Assembly (NCBI GenBank): GCA_028875125.1
Contig: JAPPGC010000025.1
Coordinates: 1 to 32,443 of the forward strand
Direction: 5' to 3'
Origin: Bacteroidota bacterium
Lineage (GTDB): Bacteria; Bacteroidota; Rhodothermia; Rhodothermales; Bin80
Length of the DNA: 32,443 nucleotides
Part shown: positions 1-7,426 of the stretch, in pieces
Layout: each line of letters starts with the position of its first letter
Numbering within the stretch: position 1 is the first letter of the stretch
Notes under the pieces: model-generated
Told to the model about the DNA's origin: nothing
Database searches by the model: none
What the model saw: the letters and a program-made list of their open reading frames with translations, nothing else
Program-made: the position numbers and the translations under genes

Positions 1-1
1 C

Positions 2-53
2 CAATTCCTGTCAGTTGGAAAGATCAAGTTTCCCCAATGATTGAAACAAGCCC
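2..53 (+). repeat. 52-bp terminal inverted repeat, left copy
   Basis: These 52 bases are the exact reverse complement of the last 52 bases of the window (32392-32443). Identity stops at base 54 (C, against A expected from the other end). The repeat contains a small hairpin (GGAAA, 7-base loop, TTTCC) and the dyad CAATGATTG. No coding frame crosses it. Its position flush with both ends suggests a dispersed element, such as an insertion-sequence end, at which the assembly broke. I do not recognise the family. Confidence 0.9.
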
Positions 54-82
54 CGGGTCTAGGGGCAAAGAAATACTTCGAT

Positions 83-116
83 GTACTTAACCTTTTATAC
101 TACACCAGTTAGGTAC
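83..116 (+). promoter_or_regulatory. Inverted repeat around a -10-like box before the first gene
   Basis: The arms GTACTTAAC (83-91) and GTTAGGTAC (108-116) are complementary at 8 of 9 positions and are separated by 16 bases. A TATACT hexamer (96-101) that resembles a sigma-70 -10 box lies in the spacer, 27-32 bases before the ATG at 128. No convincing -35 box is visible at the usual spacing. The layout would suit an operator over a promoter, but this is inference from one sequence. Confidence 0.35.
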
Positions 117-127
117 ACTATTCCCCA

Positions 128-1096
128 ATGAAAATACGCGAGCGGCTGGAGCATTTAGGAGATACGCCGCGCGGCAGGCGCATCCTGCGCGTTGCTCGGA
201 TGGTCTTTACAATCGGGATCATCGTGTTTCTGATTTGGGAATTGCGGAATGTGGAGTTCCGGCAAGTGCTTCAGGGGCTGCCGAAAAACCCGGCTTTTTA
301 CGCGCTTTTGGTCGCGCTGTACTTTCTTTTACCCACAATACAGATACTCGCCTACAGAACTGTGTGGGATTTTCGCCTGGGGGCGGGGATTAAAGCTTTT
401 ATAAAGAAGCGAATATTGAATAAAGATGTGCTGGGCTATTCGGGCGAAGTATATCTTTTTGCTTGGGCGCAAAAACAGGTTGATCTGCCACGTCGGGCAC
501 TGATGGAGTCCGTGCGGGATATGAATATAATATCCGCGGCAGCCTCTACACTGATGGCGGCCCTACTTCTTGCATTCTTTGTACTGGAGGGGCGGATCAA
601 CATTCAGGATCTGATAGGAGAAAGACAGGCCTTCGCTTTAGTGGGGGCGGGAGTCTTCACGGTCATTCTGCTTTTTATCATATTTGCGCGGCGGCGATTC
701 TTTTCGATGCCCTGGCGAGCAACACGCATAGTTTTCGGGCTTCATATCACACGTGTTCTCGCACGACAGGTTTTGGAAATCAGCATGTGGCACCTGGCAA
801 TGCCGGAAGTGTCTCTGCAGACTTGGTTTACCTACGCAGCACTTTCAGTTATTGTAACGCGCATCCCGTTCATTCCGAACCAGGACCTGCTGATCATGGG
901 GTTGGCTGTAAGCATCGCGGGGGCGATGACCGTATCGGAGGCGCATATCGCTGCACTGTTTGGCGCCGTAGCATTGGTTAATCGCTTGATAAACCTGCTC
1001 TTCTTTGCGATACTCTCAGTACGCTTGCCACAGGAGGAGGACCAGGAACCTGTAACCAAAGCAGCAGCGGAAGCGTCAATAGAGATCAAGTCATAG
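128..1096 (+). CDS. YbhN/LPG-synthase-like integral membrane protein (flippase-like)
   Basis: This 322-residue polytopic membrane protein has hydrophobic segments near residues 22-40, 57-75, 133-153, 169-186, 230-270 and 275-300. The layout and the GYSGEVYLF stretch near residue 104 resemble the UPF0104 / lysylphosphatidylglycerol-synthase transmembrane family, which is linked to lipid or lipid-linked substrate handling. There is no catalytic domain after the membrane part; the protein ends in a short charged tail. It lies 9 bp before the DUF3047 gene and probably forms an operon with it and the RND exporter. No clear Shine-Dalgarno sequence precedes the ATG. Family assignment is by resemblance only; the coding call is firm. 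Confidence 0.75.
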   Translation: MKIRERLEHLGDTPRGRRILRVARMVFTIGIIVFLIWELRNVEFRQVLQGLPKNPAFYALLVALYFLLPTIQILAYRTVWDFRLGAGIKAFIKKRILNKDVLGYSGEVYLFAWAQKQVDLPRRALMESVRDMNIISAAASTLMAALLLAFFVLEGRINIQDLIGERQAFALVGAGVFTVILLFIIFARRRFFSMPWRATRIVFGLHITRVLARQVLEISMWHLAMPEVSLQTWFTYAALSVIVTRIPFIPNQDLLIMGLAVSIAGAMTVSEAHIAALFGAVALVNRLINLLFFAILSVRLPQEEDQEPVTKAAAEASIEIKS

Positions 1097-1105
1097 GTAG
1101 AATCA

Positions 1106-1816
1106 ATGCGGGTTACGCCATTGCTGTTGCTGATCATTTTGACGAATCTGGGGACGGGCAATGCGTTTTCGCAGGAATTCTTGGTCATTGAAGACTTCGA
1201 GCAGTACGAAGCCAACAGTTTGCCTCATCTGTGGCGAATGCCGGACAAGAACATGAGAAGTATGCGTGAATTGCCTCTGGATCACGCAAGGCCTAACGAT
1301 TTCGTTGATGTGGTTGCGGAGGATGCCGGAAACGTATTGCGAGCTTTCACGGAGGGGGAGTCCGTACAGGTCGCGTTATCAAGGGCGGATGAGCTTGTCT
1401 GGAATTTAGAATCTTTTCCCCGGTTACGCTGGCGCTGGCGGGCGGATGAGTTGCCAGACGGCGCGAGAGAGGATACACGAAGTTTGAATGATACAGGCGC
1501 GGCGCTGTACGTTGCATTTGATTGCAATGATTGGCTCGGACGCCCGTGTACAATAAAGTACACATACAGCAGTTCACTTCCAACGGATACCCGGGTCCGC
1601 TATGGTAGGCTTTTTGCGTGGGTGGTTACGACAGCCAGAGAAGTAATGGGAGACTGGGTTACCGTTGAACGCAATGTGGTCCAGGACTATGAACGGATTT
1701 TTGGAAGAACTCCTCCGGGCAACCCGATCTACATCATGATTTGGAGTGACAGTGACAATACGGGCGGGGTGGCGGATGTGTATTTTGATGATCTTGTGGT
1801 TTTGGCCGAAGGATGA
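1106..1816 (+). CDS. Secreted DUF3047-family protein
   Basis: This 236-residue protein has an N-terminal signal peptide (hydrophobic core LLLLIIL, likely cleavage after NAFS or just beyond). The mature part shows features of DUF3047: an opening VIEDFEQY strand, the LRWRWRADELP motif near residues 106-116, an ND-aligned GAALYVAF strand near 131, and a closing VADVYFDDLVVL strand. The fold is probably a beta-sandwich like carbohydrate-binding modules; the function of DUF3047 is unknown. Its stop codon overlaps the start of the RND exporter gene (ATGA at 1813-1816), so the two are probably translated together, which suggests a periplasmic partner of the exporter. The start is the first ATG and gives a clean signal peptide. 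Confidence 0.85.
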   Translation: MRVTPLLLLIILTNLGTGNAFSQEFLVIEDFEQYEANSLPHLWRMPDKNMRSMRELPLDHARPNDFVDVVAEDAGNVLRAFTEGESVQVALSRADELVWNLESFPRLRWRWRADELPDGAREDTRSLNDTGAALYVAFDCNDWLGRPCTIKYTYSSSLPTDTRVRYGRLFAWVVTTAREVMGDWVTVERNVVQDYERIFGRTPPGNPIYIMIWSDSDNTGGVADVYFDDLVVLAEG

Positions 1817-4317
1817 CAGCACTTTTTCGTCAGTTGCGCGGATGGATCCGGGTGGTCGTTCGACATCCAGGACTAGTACTGGTGGTCGCCCTTGTAATTT
1901 CTGTGGGTAGCGTGATACTTGCAGGGAGGTTGACCATTGACCCGGATTTTGCCAACTTGATTCCAAAGTCTTATCCCAGCGTCCAGGCTGTTGAGAAGAT
2001 CCGGGAAACGATAGGAGCCGGCGAGGTTTCAGTGGATCTGGCGATCGAAAGCCCCTCTTTCACGGCGAACCTAGCCTTCGCCGAGGCTTTGGTTCCAAGG
2101 GCTATGGCGCTTGAGGATCCGCAGACAGGCGAACGCCTTTTTGTCCGACAGGAGCTGCAGCGAGACACAAGATTTCTGGCGGATAACGGATTGTATTTCG
2201 CAACGGAAGAGGAGCTGTCGGACCTCGAAATATGGCTGGAGGACAAGATTACCGAGGCCAAACTGGAAGCGAACCCATTTTTTTTCAGTCTCGAGGATGA
2301 AGACGAAGCAGATGAGGATGCAGATTTAGAGGAGTTGGAGTCCGTCTTCGACCAAATCGTGGGTCCCGAATATTTGACCAATGCGGACAGTACGATTCTG
2401 GTTGTTCGGTTTTTTGTCTCTGGATCCTCTTCAAATGTGAGCTACATCGAGTCGATCTACAGCGCTATGGAGGATGCGATTCAAGGAATCTCCCCCTCCT
2501 CGAACCATACAGAATTAAAGACGTATCTCGCCGGTCGATTGTGGAGGCAGAATATAGAAGTGCGTGCCATTACGGATGATGTTGTAGGGTCTTTTGGGGT
2601 AGGAGTGCTTGCGGTGTTGTTTGTCTTGATGGGCTACTTTTTCTTCAAAGCAGTTCGTTTGCGAGGAAAGAGGGCGGCTTGGGCAGAACTTGCGCGAGCT
2701 CCGCTTACTACGTTACTCATTGGGATCCCCCTTCTAATGAGCTTGACTTGGACTGCGGGAATAGGATTTCTGGTCTACGAGACCCTGAACCTATTCAGTT
2801 CAACGCTCGGGTTGGTGTTGTTCGGTTTGGGGATTGACTACGGGATTCATTTTTATGCGCGATACATAGAAGAACGGGGGGCGGGGCATGATGTAGAGAC
2901 CGCGGCAGAACGCACCTTTATGAGTTCAGGGCAGGCGATTGCAGTGGGAGCATTGACCACGGCAGCAGCGCTCTATGTGTTGATGGCGGCAGACTTCAAG
3001 GGCTTCAGCGAGTTTGGATTTCTGGCGGGGACCGGAGTCTTGATTGCGCTGCTTCTGACGCTGCATGTGTTGCCAGCCCTTCTGGTGTTATGTGAGCGGG
3101 TAGGACTGTTGCATTTTGAACCGGACCAGCCGTTGAAGTCTATAGCGCGTGGGAGATTGGTCGGAGCTAAGGGACTCTTGGCTGGATGTGTTGCCGTCAC
3201 TGTTTTTGCCCTGTTTCTGGCCCCAGACATTCGGTTTGAATACAGATTTTCGCTCCTGGAGCCGGTATATGATGACTGGGTAGCGGTGAATTCCAAGGTG
3301 GCGAGCGCTTATAGCGACTTTAATCGCCGGAATCCGGCGTATATAGTAGTGGATGACCCTGAAGAAGTAACCGAGGTCGCAGAAATTTTGCGTGCAAGGA
3401 TGGAGGCGGACACCACGCTTCATGTAGTAGACTCCGATACGTTCCAAACGACCATTCGAGAGATTGAAACGCTTCAGGATCGGTTTCCGTTGGAGCCGGA
3501 GAAGCAAAATGCCAAACTTGCTCACATAGCTTACATCAGGGACACGCTTCTGGCAGATCCAGTTCTGGTCGGGAGTGAGGGGCTTGAACGAGTGCGGAGA
3601 GCTGCACAGACGCGTGCCCCCATTGAAGTCGAAGATGTTCCAGAGTTATTGAGTAAGCGTTTCGTTTCCAAGTCAGGTGAGCTGGGCGGCTACATCACGA
3701 TACTGCCAGCGGTCGGTCTGTCGGACGGCCGTAAGTCCATGGCCTTCGCCGAGGATGTGGGAAACATAGAGACATCGGATGGCAAGGTTTATCACGCTGG
3801 ATCTTCGTCTATTGTGGCTGCGGATGTGTTACGACTGATGCGGCGGGAGAGCCCGTACATGGTGTTGGCTACGCTGATCATCGTAATGCTTCTAATGTGG
3901 GTGAATTTTGGCAGGTTGCGCTGGGCGCTCCTCGCGATGTTACCCCTGGTTGTCGGCGTGATCTGGATGATCCTGTTTATGCAGGTCTTTGGTATGCGGC
4001 TAAATTTCTACAACCTTTTTGTTATTCCGGCAATAATTGGAATTGGCAATGACGCGGGCGCACATTTAGTGCACAGGTACAGGGAAGAGGGTCGTGGCGC
4101 TATCTGGCGTACTTTGCGATCAACAGGGGAACACGTAACCATGGGCGCGTTAACGACCATGGTTGGTTTTGGAGGGCTCCTGTTGAGTTTTCATCCGGGC
4201 TTGAGGACGGTGGGTGCTCTTGCCGTTGCGGGTATCGGAGCTACACTTTTGGCAGCCCTGCTTTTTCTTCCTGCACTAATTCAGTTGCAGGAAGATCGTG
4301 GAGTTCTTAGTTCGTAA
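1813..4317 (+). CDS. RND-superfamily (MMPL-type) exporter
   Basis: This 834-residue protein has the duplicated RND layout: one membrane helix (about 13-33), a periplasmic domain, a five-helix group (about 258-425), then a second helix (about 455-473), periplasmic domain and helix group (about 685-830). Each half carries the conserved membrane motif with acidic residues, GLGIDYGIHFYARY (near 338) and IGIGNDAGAHLVHRY (near 741). These resemble the proton-relay region of MMPL, HpnN-like and COG1033 transporters, which move lipids and other hydrophobic molecules. The first periplasmic domain has an acidic low-complexity stretch at about residues 160-178. The ATG overlaps the DUF3047 stop. Substrate unknown; a lipid is plausible given the YbhN-like neighbour. 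Confidence 0.92.
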   Translation: MTALFRQLRGWIRVVVRHPGLVLVVALVISVGSVILAGRLTIDPDFANLIPKSYPSVQAVEKIRETIGAGEVSVDLAIESPSFTANLAFAEALVPRAMALEDPQTGERLFVRQELQRDTRFLADNGLYFATEEELSDLEIWLEDKITEAKLEANPFFFSLEDEDEADEDADLEELESVFDQIVGPEYLTNADSTILVVRFFVSGSSSNVSYIESIYSAMEDAIQGISPSSNHTELKTYLAGRLWRQNIEVRAITDDVVGSFGVGVLAVLFVLMGYFFFKAVRLRGKRAAWAELARAPLTTLLIGIPLLMSLTWTAGIGFLVYETLNLFSSTLGLVLFGLGIDYGIHFYARYIEERGAGHDVETAAERTFMSSGQAIAVGALTTAAALYVLMAADFKGFSEFGFLAGTGVLIALLLTLHVLPALLVLCERVGLLHFEPDQPLKSIARGRLVGAKGLLAGCVAVTVFALFLAPDIRFEYRFSLLEPVYDDWVAVNSKVASAYSDFNRRNPAYIVVDDPEEVTEVAEILRARMEADTTLHVVDSDTFQTTIREIETLQDRFPLEPEKQNAKLAHIAYIRDTLLADPVLVGSEGLERVRRAAQTRAPIEVEDVPELLSKRFVSKSGELGGYITILPAVGLSDGRKSMAFAEDVGNIETSDGKVYHAGSSSIVAADVLRLMRRESPYMVLATLIIVMLLMWVNFGRLRWALLAMLPLVVGVIWMILFMQVFGMRLNFYNLFVIPAIIGIGNDAGAHLVHRYREEGRGAIWRTLRSTGEHVTMGALTTMVGFGGLLLSFHPGLRTVGALAVAGIGATLLAALLFLPALIQLQEDRGVLSS

Positions 4318-4337
4318 ACTTAGCCGATAGTTTTTAC

Positions 4338-5508
4338 ATGATTCGCTTGCCGAAGAGGCGGGGAGTTGCAATTGCCAGATCGTCCGGGGCTGCGGTTCCG
4401 CTGCTGGCATCGCTTCTCATTCTAGTAGCAGGGCTGCGTCCTGGAGGCTCCGCGGAGGCCATGCAGAGTCGGGTACCCGAGTTGACGCTAACGGAAGTAT
4501 TTCGAATCGGAGATGAAGATGCAGCAGACGGCCTGCTTTTAGGGAGACCCAGAGACGTGGCGGTAGATTCCCGGGGAAGGTTGCATGTTGCCGACAGTGG
4601 CTGGGACGGATTGCTGGTGTTTTCGGATTCCGGGGCGCCAGAGGGTGTTATTGGGCGTGCTGGGAAAGGGCCCGGCGAATTCGAAACAGTTTGGTCCGTT
4701 CATATTGATGCGCAGGATTCCGTCTACGTCTGGGACAGTTCTCTGGATCGGATCACCATATTCTCTCCTGACGAGCATGAGTATGTCCACAGCTTCACGG
4801 TCCAGTATGATAGGATGCTTCCAGGCGGCTTTGTAGGGGCTATTGATCGCGGGTTTCTGATTCGGTTTTTCGGTATACCAGGCTGGGGCCTGCCTGCAAG
4901 CATGGAGAACCTGGTGGAAGTCAAGCTCCTCGACTGGAGTGGCGCAGCGATAATGGATTCCGTTGCGTATCTGCCACGTAAGGAGATGCTTGCGCTTACC
5001 ACCGGGGGGGGCGTTGTGGGGAAGGGATTTGCCGTTCGCACCTGCACCTCACTTTGTCTTGGCACCCGATCAGACGCTCTACTATGGCTCAAGCAGCGCA
5101 ATACGCTTGATGCGAACGGCAATTGATGGCGCTTCAAATGAAGCCATTGAGGTATCGCATATTCCGGTAAGCATTTCGAAGGCAGAGCGGGACAAGATCA
5201 TACAGGAGGAAGAGGAGAGGGCGTTCAAGCGCATGCTTCGGGATCGGCTTCCCGAGATGAAGCCGGCCTTTGTCCGCATTGTACCGGATGACGAGGGTCG
5301 ACTCTGGATTGCTTTGAGCCGCGCGGAAAAGGTCACCACAGTTGAGTGGCTGGTGGTGGATAGCACGGGAACAGTTGTGGCACGCACAGAATTGCCCGAG
5401 TACGTCAGGTTGTATGCCGTCAGAGAAGGCCGCGCCTACGGGCGGTTGACCAGCCCGGAGACGGACGTGCCCATGGTGGTAGCTTGGGCAATAGACTTTA
5501 GCGAATAG
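4338..5508 (+). pseudogene. 6-bladed beta-propeller protein, reading frame broken at a G8 tract
   Basis: The ATG at 4338 opens a frame with an N-terminal hydrophobic signal segment and NHL/6-bladed-propeller repeats (PRDVAVDSRGRLHVADSG, then GKGPGEF, then VHIDAQDSVYVWDSS). In that frame the protein ends at 5126 after about 40 atypical residues. Another frame continues the propeller (PHFVLAPDQTLYYG, FVRIVPDDEGRLWIALS) to a stop at 5506-5508. The two join at the run of eight G (5004-5011): with seven G the codons read Thr-Gly-Gly-Ala-Leu-Trp and give one 389-residue protein. The downstream half has no good start of its own. It may be a sequencing or assembly error, a slippage-switched gene, or an early pseudogene. 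It follows the RND gene by 20 bp and is probably in the same operon. Confidence 0.85.
5004..5011 (+). repeat. Run of eight G at the frameshift point
   Basis: Eight consecutive G lie exactly where the two halves of the beta-propeller frame meet. One base fewer restores a single uninterrupted frame. This is the longest G or C run I noticed in the window. Confidence 0.95.
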
Positions 5509-5898
5509 GTGCGACTTTCCAGACTGTGTCCGGAATGGCCACGGTTTGTTAATTGCTTCAGCGAGGTAGGGATGTTGAGTTTCGCTATTCGGTGCGTCGC
5601 TGGAAAGTGTTGCAATCTGAAGAGGCCGGACTGAGGCTGGTGTTGTACCTTTAACGGATCTGCCAAGTGAAGTGCTAGTTGGCATGGAATCCTCAGGCAG
5701 TTCAACCTTGCCCTAAACTTGCCTAAATTGGTGGGCGTTGTTCTGATAGACGATGCGTAGTAGCTCGGGCACTTTAATCCATAATGTAGATGATTTTGGC
5801 TGTGCTCTAATTGCCTCTCAAAATCTGTCAACTCTGCTACGTAATTCCCCAGATCAGGATCGGCAGTCCCGCGAAATCCGAGATTATAAACCTGTATC
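5509..5898. other. 390-bp gap with several short inverted repeats
   Basis: No convincing coding frame is seen. The gap holds CAGCGA (5559-5564) with TCGCTG (5597-5602), a competing TCGCT at 5582-5586, TGCCAA (5661-5666) with TTGGCA (5679-5684), and a tandem imperfect direct repeat CTTGCCCTAAA / CTTGCCTAAA (5707-5727). A structured leader RNA, regulator sites, or unremarkable sequence are all possible. No T-run follows the hairpins, so they are poor intrinsic terminators. Confidence 0.4.
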
Positions 5899-7011
5899 AT
5901 GCAAGCAAACCACGTGACTCCAATCCCTGAAAGTGGTTTTACAGGAGCCGTGCGCTTGCTTGGACCTTGCATGAGTTGCATTCTCGTGGTTATGCTGTGT
6001 GCTTCCTGTGGTGCAGATCAAGAAGTGAGAACTGTCAAATTCGAGACTCTGAGTGTGAGCCCAATCGAAGGACAGAAGTCGTACGACCGTATTCTGGATG
6101 TAGCATCTTTGCGGAAGTTGTTTGAGTTGTCTGCAACATCCGGCGGAGTTTTAATTGCCCCCGCAGGTGTGTTCGCTGATACTATGGGATTTATCTACGT
6201 GGCAGACGAAGCAGATTATCGGATCCATCGCTTCGATTCTTCCGGGAAATACGTGACTTCCTACGGAGAGGGTCAGGGTACGGGGCCCGGGGAATACACG
6301 GGAATCTTGAACTTCGGGGCATTGGGTGACTCAATGGTATATGTGTTTGAGTATATGTCCCGTGAGGTCTCTTACTTCGACCTGGAAGGATCCTTCTTGC
6401 GGGCTGAGCGCCTGGTCGGGTCAATGCGTGATTTTTCAGATCAATACGTGTTCACGCGAAGGGGACGAGTGTATTCCAGATTCCGTCTTCAGGAAAACAC
6501 CAACCAAGAGCTATTTGAATCCCGACTCGGCGGCAACGTTGTCAAATTTGGCCAAATCTATGGCGATAGCCCATATTTCCCGTTAGCTGTGGCAGGCAGA
6601 TTGGTGACATTCCGGGAGCACATGATCTACGTACCTCAGTGGTATCCGCTGTTCGTTCAGTATAGGCCAGACGGATCGATGAAGTACGCAAGAACCACGA
6701 TGGACTATGTCTCGATAGAGGAGCCGAAGAGGATTGAGGTCCAGAGAGGAGGGTATATAGACGGGCCAGTACTTGTTGTGGATTTTTCGACGGTGTTTCG
6801 CGGGCAGCTATTTATACATGCTAACATTGCACAAACGGTTGACATCTATGACGCCGAGACGGGAGACTACCAGCACTCTATCAGGTTGCCCGAGAACGGA
6901 TTTACACATGCACTAAACGACCGGATCTACCAGGTTGGAGACAGCACGGTCTCGGTTTGGGCAATTGAGAAGAGCAGTATGCATCCTGAATTATCGGCAT
7001 CGTCAGAATGA
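5899..7011 (+). CDS. 6-bladed beta-propeller protein, probable lipoprotein
   Basis: This 370-residue protein belongs to the 6-bladed beta-propeller type: GVFADTMGFIYVADEADYRIHRFDSSGKYV, then GQGTGPGEYTG, then further blades to the end. The GPGEY turn is shared with the propeller gene just upstream, so the two look like distant paralogues. A hydrophobic segment ending in MLCASC (Cys near residue 37) suggests a lipobox, although Cys at -3 is unusual. About 24 residues precede the signal-like part when the ATG at 5899 is used; an in-frame GTG at 5950 or ATG at 5971 may be the real start. Ligand and role unknown. It is coupled to the small membrane protein that follows. Confidence 0.85.
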   Translation: MQANHVTPIPESGFTGAVRLLGPCMSCILVVMLCASCGADQEVRTVKFETLSVSPIEGQKSYDRILDVASLRKLFELSATSGGVLIAPAGVFADTMGFIYVADEADYRIHRFDSSGKYVTSYGEGQGTGPGEYTGILNFGALGDSMVYVFEYMSREVSYFDLEGSFLRAERLVGSMRDFSDQYVFTRRGRVYSRFRLQENTNQELFESRLGGNVVKFGQIYGDSPYFPLAVAGRLVTFREHMIYVPQWYPLFVQYRPDGSMKYARTTMDYVSIEEPKRIEVQRGGYIDGPVLVVDFSTVFRGQLFIHANIAQTVDIYDAETGDYQHSIRLPENGFTHALNDRIYQVGDSTVSVWAIEKSSMHPELSASSE

Positions 7012-7154
7012 GTGCATTTTCCCGACGTTCGGATGTAGTACTGGAATGGGTCATCCACCTGATTCCGGTCATGGTCTGGGTTGTGTCTAAGTATGCGATT
7101 TTTTCCGAGATCACTGACCAGGACATTGCCGAACAGATCAAGAAAAGAACGTAA
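7008..7154 (+). CDS. 48-residue single-pass membrane protein
   Basis: The ATG at 7008 overlaps the TGA of the beta-propeller gene (ATGA at 7008-7011), and the frame runs to TAA at 7152-7154. The product starts MSAFSRRSDVVLEW, has a hydrophobic helix at about residues 14-32 (WVIHLIPVMVWVVSKYAIF), then a charged tail ending in EQIKKRT. The overlap, the basic N-terminus, the single hydrophobic helix and the charged end argue for a real gene. No family recognised. It could be a membrane anchor or small partner of the upstream lipoprotein propeller; that is inference. Confidence 0.6.
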   Translation: MSAFSRRSDVVLEWVIHLIPVMVWVVSKYAIFSEITDQDIAEQIKKRT

Positions 7155-7169
7155 GCTGCCTGTGCACGG

Positions 7170-7183
7170 GCGGGGAATCCCGC
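7170..7183 (+). terminator. Short GC hairpin after the small membrane protein
   Basis: GCGGG (7170-7174), loop GAAT, CCCGC (7179-7183) lies 15 bp after the stop at 7154. The stem is perfect and GC-rich, but no T-run follows, so it is at best a weak terminator or an mRNA 3'-end stabiliser. Confidence 0.35.
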
Positions 7184-7291
7184 AGTACATACCGATGGGG
7201 AATTAATCAATAAATGGCGCGGAAGTACTCAATTTGTAACGGGATTGAGGGATCGTGGTTTCCCTAAACTATCCCCGGTGTTAGTTTTGCA

Positions 7292-7329
7292 GGAACGCTA
7301 TAGTCAAACTCCTGTATATTTATAGTTCC
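7292..7329. promoter_or_regulatory. AT-rich dyad upstream of the TPR gene
   Basis: GGAAC then TATA (7292-7302, with two extra bases between them) is complementary to TATAGTTCC (7321-7329). The spacer contains TATATT. It lies about 100 bp before the TPR gene start, in a 272-bp gap that otherwise shows nothing clear. It could be a promoter/operator region; evidence is weak. Confidence 0.25.
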
Positions 7330-7426
7330 ATGGGGGGATGAGATATTCAAGTGCTACACATGCCCGTTTACTCTTTGATTCCCTCTGCACAAAAGGTGAC
7401 TGAATTAACACAACAAGCGTGGTATC

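Noticed and set aside
2-53. Part of a CRISPR repeat, because the sequence contains ATTGAAAC, as many CRISPR repeats do at their ends.
   Set aside because: Only one copy exists at each end, no spaced repeats follow, the shared sequence is longer than usual CRISPR repeats, and no cas gene is present.
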